Below, in pieces: positions 6,446 through 13,529 of a DNA stretch of 13,529 nucleotides (positions are counted from its first letter, which is position 1; the number at the start of each line of letters is the position of its first letter). The notes under the pieces are model-generated. The model made no database searches and was not told where the DNA came from. It worked only from the letters and a program-made list of their open reading frames with translations. Origin of the DNA: Syntrophomonadaceae bacterium (lineage in GTDB: Bacteria > Bacillota > Syntrophomonadia > Syntrophomonadales > Syntrophomonadaceae); assembly GCA_012840625.1 (NCBI GenBank), contig DUSB01000243.1, positions 1 to 13,529 on the forward strand, in the 5' to 3' direction. Both the position numbers and the translations under genes were made by a program.

Positions 6446-6895
6446 ATGAAGGTTGAACGAGAGAAAAAGAATCTAAGTTCGTTTTCTACCGTAGGTCAAA
6501 CAGGCGCAACAAGCGTACACCGTAAAGCAGAGGCCAGTTTTGATCAGGAACTGGTTTATCGGCAGAATGTGCATACACAGGGACGTATGCAGGAAATTCT
6601 GCTGGCCATTGATCATCTTGGCGAGCAGATGAGCCGCAGCCTGACCATACAGGATTTGATGCGGTACCGTAAACTGGTGAAAGACTTTTTAAAAGAAGCC
6701 TCCCGGCAAATCTACGACATCGAACGCAGGCGCGGCCGGGTTCGTGGTGGTCGTACAGTGCTAGTTACCATTCATACTATTGATCAGGAAATGGAAGCAT
6801 TGGTGCAGGATTTTTTGCAGCAGCGCCGGGAACCATTTGAGGTACTTGAAACCCTGGATAAGATACGGGGTATGTTAGTAGATTTAATGATATAG
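6446..6895 (+). CDS. yaaR: YaaR family protein (DUF327)
   Basis: A small cytoplasmic protein of the YaaR/DUF327 family, function unknown, found between tmk and holB in many Firmicutes. The product is 149 aa, close to the B. subtilis length. The N-terminal ~30 residues are polar and probably disordered; the rest is helical, with a basic RRRGRVRGGR-like stretch at about 100-109 that is typical of the family. ATG 6446 follows AGGGA at 6436-6440. An in-frame TTG at 6428 overlapping the tmk stop is possible but has its only SD-like bases 1 nt away. Six residues longer would be the consequence. Confidence 0.85.
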   Translation: MKVEREKKNLSSFSTVGQTGATSVHRKAEASFDQELVYRQNVHTQGRMQEILLAIDHLGEQMSRSLTIQDLMRYRKLVKDFLKEASRQIYDIERRRGRVRGGRTVLVTIHTIDQEMEALVQDFLQQRREPFEVLETLDKIRGMLVDLMI

Positions 6896-6907
6896 AGGAT
6901 TGTATAT

Positions 6908-7867
6908 ATGCAGTACTTTGAAGATATATTGGGGCAGGAAAGAGCTTGCCGCTTGCTGATGAAAACTATAGAAAATGGCAATATTCATCATGCCTATCTT
7001 TTTACAGGTCCGCCGGGTGTAGGAAAATTCTTAACCGCCAGGGCTTTTGCCCGGGCGATATTACTCCAACATGATCCCGCTACTGACATTTATCTGCAGC
7101 AAAATATGCACCCAGATCTGCTGGTAATTGAAAAGCGGGAGGACAAGACCAAGATATTAATCGAGCAGATCATCCAGGAATTGGAGCCCTGGCTGGCAAC
7201 TAGGCCCTATCGTGCAGATAGAAGGATTGTTATTATCCGTGACGCCCATCTGCTGGGGCTGCCGGCTGCTAACGCCCTGCTAAAAACCCTGGAAGAGCCT
7301 CCGGCTTATGCGATTATAATCCTGATAGCAGACGAGAATACTTTAACGGAAACCATTTTATCCCGCTGTCAGGAGCTTCGTTTCAGCCCTTTAAATGAAG
7401 CAGCGATTAGCAATTATTTAATCAAACAGGGCATAGATATTGAAACGTCCCGTAGGCATGCGCGCTTAAGTCAGGGCAGTCTGCAGATGGCGGCAGCTCT
7501 CAGCCAGACCGAAGAGGAACAGGATCTCTGGCGTTTAGCCGGGGAAATAATAAGGGGACTGGCATCGGGGCATGAAATTGAGGTCTTCCTGGCGGCAGAA
7601 AAAATGGAGACCAATCCAGCGATTATCAGCAGCATGCTGGAAATAATATTGCGTGATCTGCTTGTTTATCAAGCTTCGGGAAACAGTGAACTGTTGCTGT
7701 TGCCGGAAAACCTAGCCCTTATTCAGGACATACCAGCGGTGCAAACAGCCGCCGTACAAGAAGCCTTATTTACGCTGCATCGTCTGCGTGAATGGTACAA
7801 AACTTCGGTAAATAGCAGACTTATTAATATAAACATTTCCTATGTTGTGATGGATGCATTAAAATAA
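6908..7867 (+). CDS. holB: DNA polymerase III delta' subunit
   Basis: The stator subunit of the clamp loader, which works with delta and tau/gamma to place the beta clamp on DNA. The 319-aa protein has an AAA+ module: a Walker-A-like GPPGVGKF (34-41), a degenerate Walker B RRIVIIRDAH (105-114), sensor-type ANALLKTLEEPP (121-132) and the SRC arginine-finger motif (152-154), then a helical collar domain. Two oddities are seen. The four-cysteine zinc module that normally lies between the Walker A helix and the HPDL strand (here 68-71) is absent; the intervening stretch is short and has no Cys. The usual Thr/Ser after GK is Phe41. Delta' does not need to hydrolyse ATP, so loss is tolerable. AGAGGA overlaps the yaaR stop, 9 nt before the start. 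Confidence 0.95.
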   Translation: MQYFEDILGQERACRLLMKTIENGNIHHAYLFTGPPGVGKFLTARAFARAILLQHDPATDIYLQQNMHPDLLVIEKREDKTKILIEQIIQELEPWLATRPYRADRRIVIIRDAHLLGLPAANALLKTLEEPPAYAIIILIADENTLTETILSRCQELRFSPLNEAAISNYLIKQGIDIETSRRHARLSQGSLQMAAALSQTEEEQDLWRLAGEIIRGLASGHEIEVFLAAEKMETNPAIISSMLEIILRDLLVYQASGNSELLLLPENLALIQDIPAVQTAAVQEALFTLHRLREWYKTSVNSRLININISYVVMDALK

Positions 7868-7892
7868 AAAAGATAAAAAAGGGGGTCATCAT

Positions 7893-8612
7893 TTGGCCTG
7901 GGTAGTAGGAATCCGGTTTAAACCAGCCGGTAAGATATATTATTTTGATAGTGGAGATATGGATTTGAAAGCTGGAGATACAGTTGTCGTAGAAACAGTA
8001 CGCGGTATCGAATACGGATATGTAGTAATGGGAAAACGACAGCTAAGTGACGATCAGTTGGTTCTCCCGCTCAAGAAAGTGATCCGCAAAGCCACTGAAG
8101 AAGATGAGCAGACGTATCTAAGTAACCGGGCAAAGGAAGCATCGGCTCTGGATATATGCAAAGAGAAAGTACGTGAACATGGCCTGCCCATGCGTCTCAT
8201 TGACGTGGAATATACCTTTGACCGGGGTAAAATTATTTTCTATTTTACTGCCGAAAACCGGGTTGATTTTCGTGAACTGGTCAAAGATCTGGCATCTATT
8301 TTTAAAACGCGTATAGAACTGCGCCAGATAGGCGTTCGTGATGAAGCTAAAATGATTGGCGGTATAGGAACCTGTGGTCGGGTATTATGCTGCACTCAGT
8401 TTTTAGGAGAATTTGAACCAGTCTCCATTCGTATGGCTAAAGAGCAAAACCTATCTCTTAATCCCACCAAAATATCAGGTGTATGTGGAAGACTTATGTG
8501 CTGTTTGAAGTATGAATCAGATCAGTATGATGAGCAAAAGCAGTCAGGGGGAGCCAAGCGTGGAGAAAACGATCGAAGAGCTAAAAATACTAATCCGGGA
8601 GCTGGTGCTTGA
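7893..8612 (+). CDS. ricT: RicT (YaaT), PSP1-domain protein
   Basis: In B. subtilis RicT (YaaT) forms a complex with RicA and RicF that carries iron-sulfur clusters, aids RNase Y-dependent RNA maturation and affects Spo0A phosphorylation. The 239-aa product starts at TTG 7893 with AAGGGGG 7 nt upstream. The PSP1 domain is clear, with the conserved cysteines Cys161, Cys166/167 (GTCGRVLCC) and Cys198, Cys203/204 (GVCGRLMCCLKYE). B. subtilis YaaT is about 275 aa and continues well past CLKYE; here the protein ends in a Gly/Lys/Arg-rich tail of about 32 residues. The last 53 bp also encode the start of yabA in another frame. Confidence 0.93.
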   Translation: MAWVVGIRFKPAGKIYYFDSGDMDLKAGDTVVVETVRGIEYGYVVMGKRQLSDDQLVLPLKKVIRKATEEDEQTYLSNRAKEASALDICKEKVREHGLPMRLIDVEYTFDRGKIIFYFTAENRVDFRELVKDLASIFKTRIELRQIGVRDEAKMIGGIGTCGRVLCCTQFLGEFEPVSIRMAKEQNLSLNPTKISGVCGRLMCCLKYESDQYDEQKQSGGAKRGENDRRAKNTNPGAGA

Positions 8613-8853
8613 AGTAGGGGATCTTCGTGAAAGGGTGACCAGCCTGGAAAATCAGCTGAACAAGCTATCCACCAGCCACGAACAGGTAACAGTTGAGGAG
8701 TGTAATCAGAAGGAGCTGCTTGAACTGCAGGGAGAGGGATACGAAAACCTAGGCAAATTATATGCCGAAGGTTATCATATTTGTCCGGCAGCCTTTGGTA
8801 AGCCTCTTAGTGGAGACTGCCTTTTTTGCATTGCGTTCATAGAAAAGGAGTAG
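8560..8853 (+). CDS. yabA: Replication initiation control protein YabA
   Basis: YabA restrains chromosome initiation by binding DnaA and the DnaN clamp. The 97-aa protein has an N-terminal leucine-zipper coiled coil (about 5-40) and the typical C-terminal zinc domain: GEGYENLGKLY (58-68), then His73, Cys75 (HIC), Cys87 and Cys90 (CLFC). The start is most likely GTG 8560, with AGGGGGAG at 8546-8553 and 6-nt spacing. In-frame ATGs at 8512, 8527 and 8530 would lengthen it by up to 16 residues but have poorer sites. The gene starts inside ricT (53-bp overlap), suggesting coupled translation. The stop overlaps the trmN6 ribosome-site region. Confidence 0.9.
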   Translation: MEKTIEELKILIRELVLEVGDLRERVTSLENQLNKLSTSHEQVTVEECNQKELLELQGEGYENLGKLYAEGYHICPAAFGKPLSGDCLFCIAFIEKE

Positions 8854-8861
8854 ACCAGCAG

Positions 8862-9605
8862 ATGGAAGAAAACTGGCCTGTGGATAAAGACGAAACGGTG
8901 GACGATCTAATTATCGGCGGCTATAAACTGTTGCAGGGGGTACGGGGATACCGTTTTTCTATTGATAGTGTATTATTAGCCCATTTTGCCCGGGTGGAAG
9001 GGATACAGACGGTGGTAGATCTGGGCAGCGGCAATGCAGTCATCCCCATAATTCTGGCTGCTCGCAGCAAGCAGCTGCATATAGCAGGGGTTGAACTACA
9101 GCCGGAAATGGTAGATAGAGCCAGGCGCAGTATAGGCCTTAACCAGTTACAGGAAAGGATAGCGATTTATCAGGGAGATATCCGTAGAATACAAGCGTTA
9201 TTGCCGGGGGGATATGCCGAGTTAGTGGTGAGCAACCCCCCTTTTTGGCGAGCAAAAGAGGGCCGGATCAGCACCAATCCCGAGCAGGCCATAGCCCGGC
9301 ATGAATTAGAACTTACTATACAGGAGCTCATAGAGGCCGCAGCCTATTTACTGCAGCAAAAGGGACGCTTGGCTCTGATTCACCGGGCTGACCGATTATT
9401 AGAGATTGCTGCCTGCTGCCAGGAAAAGCACCTGTATCCACGGCGAATACGCATGATTCACCCCTTCAAGGATCGTCCGGCCAATTTGCTGCTTATGGAA
9501 GCCAGCAAAAACCTGCCCGGGCAGCTGGAAATCATGCCGCCTTTGATTCTATACGAAAAACCCGGTCTCTACTGCAGGGAAATAAGAGAACTATACAGGA
9601 GCTAA
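8862..9605 (+). CDS. trmN6: tRNA1(Val) A37 N6-methyltransferase-like protein (YabB)
   Basis: A class I SAM-dependent methyltransferase of the TrmN6/YabB group, expected to methylate N6 of A37 in a tRNA; the exact tRNA is inferred from E. coli TrmN6. The 247-aa product shows the SAM-binding motif VVDLGSGNA (51-59), the acidic residue Glu78 after strand 2 (VELQ), and the adenine-N6 signature NPPF (125-128). ATG 8862 follows AAGGAG at 8845-8850 with 11-nt spacing; an in-frame ATG at 8826 lies inside yabA and is less likely. It is 8 bp after yabA and 2 bp before rsmI. In B. subtilis yazA (GIY-YIG) stands between these two; it is absent here. Confidence 0.9.
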   Translation: MEENWPVDKDETVDDLIIGGYKLLQGVRGYRFSIDSVLLAHFARVEGIQTVVDLGSGNAVIPIILAARSKQLHIAGVELQPEMVDRARRSIGLNQLQERIAIYQGDIRRIQALLPGGYAELVVSNPPFWRAKEGRISTNPEQAIARHELELTIQELIEAAAYLLQQKGRLALIHRADRLLEIAACCQEKHLYPRRIRMIHPFKDRPANLLLMEASKNLPGQLEIMPPLILYEKPGLYCREIRELYRS

Positions 9606-9607
9606 AT

Positions 9608-10441
9608 ATGGGAACATTATTTGTGTGTGGAACCCCGATTGGAAATCTGGAAGACGCCAGTATACGTTTAATAAAAACCTTAAAAAGTGTGGATATGATT
9701 GCCTGTGAAGATACCCGGCAGACTATGAAGCTGCTTAATCATTTTAAAATTAAGAACAGACTCATATCCTATCACCAGCACAGCACCCGCGACCGCGAAG
9801 ATCATCTGCTACAAGAACTGCAACAGGGCAAGAATATAGCCCTGGTAACAGATGCAGGTATGCCCTGCATTTCAGATCCCGGTCAGGAGCTGGTTTATCG
9901 TGCCCGGGAAGCGGGTATTCATATCGAAGTAATCCCGGGACCGACCGCCTTTACAGCCGCCCTGGCTGTTTCTGGCATCGATAGCCGTGCCTTTGTGTTT
10001 GAAGGCTTTTTACCGCAGCGTAAATCGCGGCGGCGGGAAGAATTGACCCGCTTATCTACAGAGATACGCACCATTATTATCTATGAAGCTCCCCATCGTT
10101 TACTGGCTTTTCTGGAAGATGCGGCGGATATTTGGGGCGAACAGAGCCCCATGGTTATCGCCCGTGAATTAACCAAGATACATCAGGAAATCAAAATGGG
10201 AAGCATAAAAGAGCTTTATCATTACTATCAGGAAAAAGTGCCCCGCGGCGAGATCTGTATTATTATTCCACCCCGCAGCCAGGAAGAAGAAGAAGTAAGC
10301 ATGGATCAGATTGTTGAAGAAGCAAGTATGCTTATTGAGGAAGGAATGGATAAAAAAGAGGCCTTTAAAACAAAGGCCCACGAATATTCCGTGAAAAAAT
10401 CAGACATCTATAAGCACTACATCGAAAGTAAAAAGTGCTAG
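9608..10441 (+). CDS. rsmI: 16S rRNA 2'-O-methyltransferase RsmI
   Basis: Methylates the 2'-OH of C1402 in 16S rRNA, part of the decoding-centre modification m4Cm. The 277-aa protein shows the tetrapyrrole-methylase fold motifs in order: GTPIGNLED (8-16), CEDTR (33-37), TDAGMPCISDPG (81-92), PGPTA (110-114) and YEAPHR in the second domain. The C-terminal 50 residues are charged and helical, as in other Firmicute RsmI. AGGAG at 9597-9601 lies inside the end of trmN6, 6 nt before the ATG, consistent with coupled translation. It is the last gene of the plus-strand cluster and faces abrB, only 17 bp away, with no clear terminator in between. Confidence 0.96.
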   Translation: MGTLFVCGTPIGNLEDASIRLIKTLKSVDMIACEDTRQTMKLLNHFKIKNRLISYHQHSTRDREDHLLQELQQGKNIALVTDAGMPCISDPGQELVYRAREAGIHIEVIPGPTAFTAALAVSGIDSRAFVFEGFLPQRKSRRREELTRLSTEIRTIIIYEAPHRLLAFLEDAADIWGEQSPMVIARELTKIHQEIKMGSIKELYHYYQEKVPRGEICIIIPPRSQEEEEVSMDQIVEEASMLIEEGMDKKEAFKTKAHEYSVKKSDIYKHYIESKKC

Positions 10442-10458
10442 TTTATTCATCTATGTAC

Positions 10459-10710
10459 TTAGACTATTTCCTTGGTCAGTTCTGTAAGACATTTTTTACA
10501 CAGGTTTTTACCTTTATAATTCATTACATCCTCTGCATTCCCGCAGAAGATACAGGCTGGCTCGTATTTTTTGAGGACAATTCTATCATTATCAACATAT
10601 ATTTCTAATGCATCCTTTTCCTCAATCCCCATCGTGCGTCTCAATTCAATTGGGATAACGATACGACCCAATTCGTCTACCTTCCGTACTACTCCAGTTG
10701 GTTTCATCAT
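10459..10710 (-). CDS. abrB: AbrB/SpoVT-type transition-state regulator
   Basis: A DNA-binding regulator of the AbrB family; in Bacillus it represses post-exponential genes during growth. The 83-aa product has the swapped-hairpin N-terminal domain (VRKVDELGRIVIPIELRRT, 8-26, and LEIYVD, 35-40), nearly identical in pattern to B. subtilis AbrB. The C-terminus differs and carries Cys53/Cys56 and Cys71/Cys74, the zinc-ribbon-like form seen in clostridia. The start at 10710 follows GGAGG (10723-10719) by 8 nt; a second ATG directly after it (10707) is also possible. The frame is open 50 codons further upstream, but that part covers the promoter and is not family-like. It is oriented against its neighbours, as in B. 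subtilis, and has its own promoter. Confidence 0.95.
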   Translation of the reverse strand: MMKPTGVVRKVDELGRIVIPIELRRTMGIEEKDALEIYVDNDRIVLKKYEPACIFCGNAEDVMNYKGKNLCKKCLTELTKEIV

Positions 10711-10747
10711 TGTTAAGTCCTCCCCTCTTGTATGATCTTGTATTATC

Positions 10748-10766
10748 TTGGTACAAAGGATACCAA
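10748..10766. promoter_or_regulatory. Operator-like dyad over the abrB -10 region
   Basis: TTGGTA (10748-10753) and TACCAA (10761-10766) form a perfect inverted repeat with a 7-nt spacer, overlapping the -10 box of abrB. Each arm holds a TGGTA, and another TGGTA lies at 10770-10774. TGGNA elements are known from AbrB-selected sites, although usually in direct orientation. Autorepression is therefore a reasonable inference. Confidence 0.45.
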
Positions 10767-10785
10767 AGATGGTAGAAATAGTCAA
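10757..10785 (-). promoter_or_regulatory. Sigma-A-type promoter of abrB
   Basis: Minus strand: TTGACT (10785-10780), 17 nt, TATCCT (10762-10757). The -35 box matches at five of six positions and the -10 at four. The start would be near 10750, leaving a leader of about 40 nt with the GGGGAGG ribosome site. Confidence 0.75.
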
Positions 10786-11030
10786 GATAATTTCAACAAA
10801 ATGGGACAAAAAAATAAGACTTATTGACTTATACACCGGAATTACTTGCTTTAATGCCACTTTATTTGGTTTTAAAAGAACAGAGATACAATTCTTAGGT
10901 CAATAAAAACCTTTTGTAGATGCTTTTCCTTTATCGTTATATAGATTGCGGCTTTTGTGGTAAACTATACAAGATATACCTTTGCAATGCCATGATTGGA
11001 TTTTGCAAACAAAATCAGGAGGGAAGATCA
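10786..11030. other. Divergent intergenic region and metG leader
   Basis: Together with the abrB 5' region this is a gene-free stretch of about 320 bp. For metG, the best promoter guess is TTTGGT (10865-10870), 16 nt, TACAAT (10887-10892), which is weak on the -35 side. TTTGCAA (10981-10987) and TTGCAAA (11003-11009) form a 7-bp inverted repeat just before the metG ribosome site. No T-box motif, S-box motif or terminator-antiterminator pair was found, so the usual methionine-related leader controls are not evident. Confidence 0.5.
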
Positions 11031-12992
11031 TTGCAAGAAAAAAAGACATTTTACCTTACAACCCCGATTTACTACCCTAGTGATAATCTGCATATCGGAC
11101 ATGCATACACCACGGTAGTAGGTGACTGCATAGCCCGTTTTAAACGAATGCAAGGGTATGACGTTTTTTATCTAACAGGAACCGATGAACACGGGCAGAA
11201 AATTGAACGCGTTGCCCAGGAAAAAGGCATGGACACCATTGAATATGTAGACGGGATTGTTGAGCAGATTCAAAACCTATGGGATCTGCTGCTTATCACC
11301 AATACAGATTTTATTCGTACCACAGAAGAAAGACATAAAGAAGTAGTGCAAAAAATATTCCAGCAGGTATACGATCAAGGTGATATTTACAAGTCTGAAT
11401 ACCAGGGATGGTACTGTACCCCCTGTGAAGCCTTTTTTACCGAAAGGCAGCTGAAGGAGGGCAAATGCCCGGATTGCGGCCGGGAGGTTGAGCTCCTTAA
11501 AGAGGAAAGCTACTTTTTTGAAATGTCCAAATATGCAGCGCGCCTGCTGGAACACATTGAAACCCATCCAGAATTTATTCAACCAGAATCACGCAAAAAT
11601 GAAGTAGTATCCTTTATTAAAAGCGGTCTGGAGGATCTTTGCGTATCCAGAACTACGTTCAAATGGGGGATTCCCGTTCCCTTTAACCCGGACCATGTGG
11701 TCTATGTCTGGTTTGATGCTCTGATTAACTATATCAGTGCTTTGGGCTATGGTGATGAAAACAGTGAACGCTGGAAATACTGGCCCTGTGATGTTCACCT
11801 GATCGGAAAAGACATCCTTCGTTTTCACGCTATTATCTGGCCCATTATCCTTATGGCCATTGATGTACCCCTTCCCAGGCAGATTTTTGGCCATGGCTGG
11901 TTATTGCTGGAAGGCGGTAAAATGTCCAAATCAAAGGGCAATGTAGTCGATCCCGTTATCCTGGTGGAAAAGTATGGCGTCGATGCGGTACGTTATTACC
12001 TATTAAAAGAACTCAGTGTAGGCCAGGATGGCTATTATTCAGAAGAAATGCTGGTAAATCGGATTAATTCTGATCTGGCCAATGATCTGGGTAATCTGAT
12101 CAGCCGTACAGTAGCCATGATTTCACGCTACTTTGACGGTCATATTCCCTCGCCTGGAGCAACCCAGCCGCTGGATGAAGAACTGCGACAGACTGCTAAT
12201 AAGGCTTATCATGAAGCCACCGAACGTCTAGAGAAATTAGACTTTTCCAATTATCTCTATGCAGTGATGCGTTTGGTATCCAGAGCCAATAAATACATTG
12301 ATGAGACCGAACCTTGGAAACTGGCCAAGGATGAGCAGCAGCGGGAACGTCTGGGAACCGTTTTATATAACCTGATGGAATGTATACGCATTGCCTTAAT
12401 CATGCTGCATCCAGCTATGCCGACACTCCTGGAGCGAGCCAATCAGCAGACAGCTTTATTTAGCTCTGTGGAGGATGTTGATTGGGAAGCAGCAGGAACT
12501 TGGGGAATGGCTAGGCCTGGAAACAAAGTAAGCAAAGGCCAGGCACTATTTCCCCGTATAGATATAAAAACCTTGGAGGAGAGTCAAATGACAGAAGAGA
12601 AAAAAGAAGTCCCGGCCCAGAAAGCCGCCGCTCAAACAGCAGAAAAACAGGAAAAGGCTGAGAGCGAATTTATTACCATTGATGAATTTGCCAAAATTGA
12701 TTTAAGAGTGGCCCAGGTTATTGCCTGCGAGAAAATGGAAAACGCTGACAAGCTCTTGATTTTAAAGGTTAAACTCGGGGAAGAAGAACGCACGGTGGTG
12801 TCCGGTATTGCTCCGTGGTATAAACCCGAAGATCTGGTGGGCAAGAAAGTAATCCTGGTGGCCAATTTGAAACCAACCAAACTGCGCGGGGTTCTATCCG
12901 AAGGGATGATCCTGGCGGCCTCGGATCCAGATGATAAAAATGTAGAGGTAATCATGGTTGATGAAGTTGCTTCCGGCAATAGAGTTAAATAG
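11031..12992 (+). CDS. metG: Methionyl-tRNA synthetase
   Basis: Charges tRNA-Met with methionine. The 653-aa protein starts at TTG 11031, fixed by AGGAGGG at 11017-11023 and by the family N-terminus (FYLTTPIYYP). The frame is open upstream to an ATG at 10920, but that extension lacks a ribosome site and is unlike the family. Class I signatures are HIGH (21-24) and KMSKS (297-301). A zinc knuckle of four cysteines lies at Cys129, Cys132, Cys146 and Cys149. The anticodon-binding helical domain follows, then a Lys/Glu/Ala linker (about 523-545), then a C-terminal EMAP-II-like tRNA-binding OB fold (about 547-653; IDLRVAQV, GIAPWYKPEDLVGKK, LRGVLSEGMILAAS), which usually mediates dimerisation and tRNA binding. 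Length is standard for Firmicutes. Confidence 0.98.
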   Translation: MQEKKTFYLTTPIYYPSDNLHIGHAYTTVVGDCIARFKRMQGYDVFYLTGTDEHGQKIERVAQEKGMDTIEYVDGIVEQIQNLWDLLLITNTDFIRTTEERHKEVVQKIFQQVYDQGDIYKSEYQGWYCTPCEAFFTERQLKEGKCPDCGREVELLKEESYFFEMSKYAARLLEHIETHPEFIQPESRKNEVVSFIKSGLEDLCVSRTTFKWGIPVPFNPDHVVYVWFDALINYISALGYGDENSERWKYWPCDVHLIGKDILRFHAIIWPIILMAIDVPLPRQIFGHGWLLLEGGKMSKSKGNVVDPVILVEKYGVDAVRYYLLKELSVGQDGYYSEEMLVNRINSDLANDLGNLISRTVAMISRYFDGHIPSPGATQPLDEELRQTANKAYHEATERLEKLDFSNYLYAVMRLVSRANKYIDETEPWKLAKDEQQRERLGTVLYNLMECIRIALIMLHPAMPTLLERANQQTALFSSVEDVDWEAAGTWGMARPGNKVSKGQALFPRIDIKTLEESQMTEEKKEVPAQKAAAQTAEKQEKAESEFITIDEFAKIDLRVAQVIACEKMENADKLLILKVKLGEEERTVVSGIAPWYKPEDLVGKKVILVANLKPTKLRGVLSEGMILAASDPDDKNVEVIMVDEVASGNRVK

Positions 12993-13043
12993 ACGCTGAA
13001 TTACGCGGATAATTTTATTATTTAAACCTTAGTATAAGCTGCA

Positions 13044-13075
13044 CTTACGGGGCTTCATGCCAGAAGATCCGTAAG
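13044..13075 (+). repeat. 7-bp stem-loop between metG and tatD
   Basis: CTTACGG (13044-13050) pairs with CCGTAAG (13069-13075) around an 18-nt loop that itself can form GGC/GCC. The following CTTTATTC is a poor T-tract, so it is at best a weak or partial terminator between the two genes. Confidence 0.35.
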
Positions 13076-13098
13076 CTTTATTCAAAGGGGGGAAAACG

Positions 13099-13529
13099 AT
13101 GCTTTTTGATACCCATGCCCACCTGCAGAATGAGCTATTAGAAGACCAGTTTGAGCAGATCATGGAACGTGCCCGCCAGGCGGGAGTAGAAAAAATAGCC
13201 TGTGTAGGCTACGATCTTCCCTCGTCACAGCAGGCCCTTAAGCTGGCACAGAAACATGAGGAGATATGCGCAGTGGCTGGTGTCCATCCCCATGATGCAA
13301 AGGATTTGGATGAATCCAGTCTGGCTGAATTATATCAACTGGCCCGTGATCCACAGGTGGTAGCCATTGGCGAAATCGGGCTTGATTATTACCGAGATCT
13401 TTCTCCACGGGATCTGCAGCAAAAAGCTTTCATAGCGCAAATCAAACTGGCCAGGGAAGTGGGTAAACCGATTGTCATACATGACCGGGATGCCCATCAG
13501 GATGTCTTTGATATCATCAAACAGGAAGG
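13099..13529 (+). CDS. tatD: TatD family metal-dependent hydrolase (5' part)
   Basis: A TIM-barrel metal-dependent DNase of the TatD family; the gene runs off the window after 143 codons (usual length about 255). The start ATG follows AAAGGGGGG at 13084-13092 by 6 nt. Metal ligands visible are His6 and His8 (DTHAHL), Glu92 (GEIGLDYY) and His128 (VIHDRDAH); the remaining ligands lie beyond the window. The position after metG matches metS-yabD in B. subtilis. It is 106 bp downstream of metG and likely co-transcribed at least in part. Confidence 0.95.
   Translation, partial: MLFDTHAHLQNELLEDQFEQIMERARQAGVEKIACVGYDLPSSQQALKLAQKHEEICAVAGVHPHDAKDLDESSLAELYQLARDPQVVAIGEIGLDYYRDLSPRDLQQKAFIAQIKLAREVGKPIVIHDRDAHQDVFDIIKQE

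Noticed and set aside
10442..10458. Bidirectional terminator between rsmI and abrB
   Set aside because: The 17-bp gap has no inverted repeat.
10711..10860. 50-residue N-terminal extension of AbrB with a hydrophobic stretch
   Set aside because: It covers the abrB promoter and ribosome site; AbrB proteins begin at the MKxTG segment.
10920..11030. N-terminal extension of metG from ATG 10920 (37 residues)
   Set aside because: No ribosome site there; the strong AGGAGGG and the family N-terminus place the start at TTG 11031.

Overview
The window looks like chromosomal DNA of a low-to-moderate-GC, spore-forming-lineage Firmicute (Clostridia). The main evidence is gene order. From gin to tatD it follows a stretch of the Bacillus subtilis origin-proximal region (csfB/gin, yaaO, tmk, yaaR, holB, yaaT/ricT, yabA, yabB, rsmI, abrB on the opposite strand, metS, tatD). 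The AbrB protein has the clostridial CxxC...CxxC C-terminus, and Gin is specific to endospore formers. A long acetyl-CoA acetyltransferase-type thiolase beside this cluster would fit a fatty-acid-oxidising or butyrate-type clostridium such as the Syntrophomonadaceae. That genus-level guess is inference only.

Layout. Bases 1-87 may be the 3' end of an upstream gene. A perfect 11-bp stem-loop (126-160) separates it from a convergent, unrecognised 89-aa gene (minus strand). The thiolase follows on the minus strand (635-1927), with a clear intrinsic terminator (576-612) and a sigma-A-like promoter. A 343-bp divergent intergenic region leads to a plus-strand secernin-like C69 peptidase whose true start exposes the nucleophile Cys2. 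Then come gin, with an upstream sigma-G-like promoter, and a 386-bp non-coding region with several hairpins, a long-range stem and a strong intrinsic terminator. This is the best candidate in the window for an undescribed structured RNA or leader.

The compact plus-strand housekeeping cluster runs from the PLP-dependent Orn/Lys/Arg decarboxylase through tmk, yaaR, holB, ricT, yabA, trmN6 and rsmI. From tmk onward, gaps are 25 bp or less, with one 53-bp coding overlap (ricT/yabA). It combines dTMP/dTDP supply, the clamp-loader delta' subunit, control of replication initiation, the RicT RNA-processing/phosphorelay factor and two RNA methyltransferases. abrB lies on the opposite strand, with a good promoter overlapped by a dyad. 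metG (with a fused C-terminal tRNA-binding domain) and the 5' part of tatD complete the window.

Most genes are conventional. The points worth a second look are the gin-decarboxylase intergenic RNA, the ricT/yabA overlap with loss of the usual RicT tail, a HolB without its zinc module, the absence of darA and yazA from their usual slots, and the abrB operator-like dyad. No tRNA, rRNA, CRISPR array, transposase or phage gene was seen.
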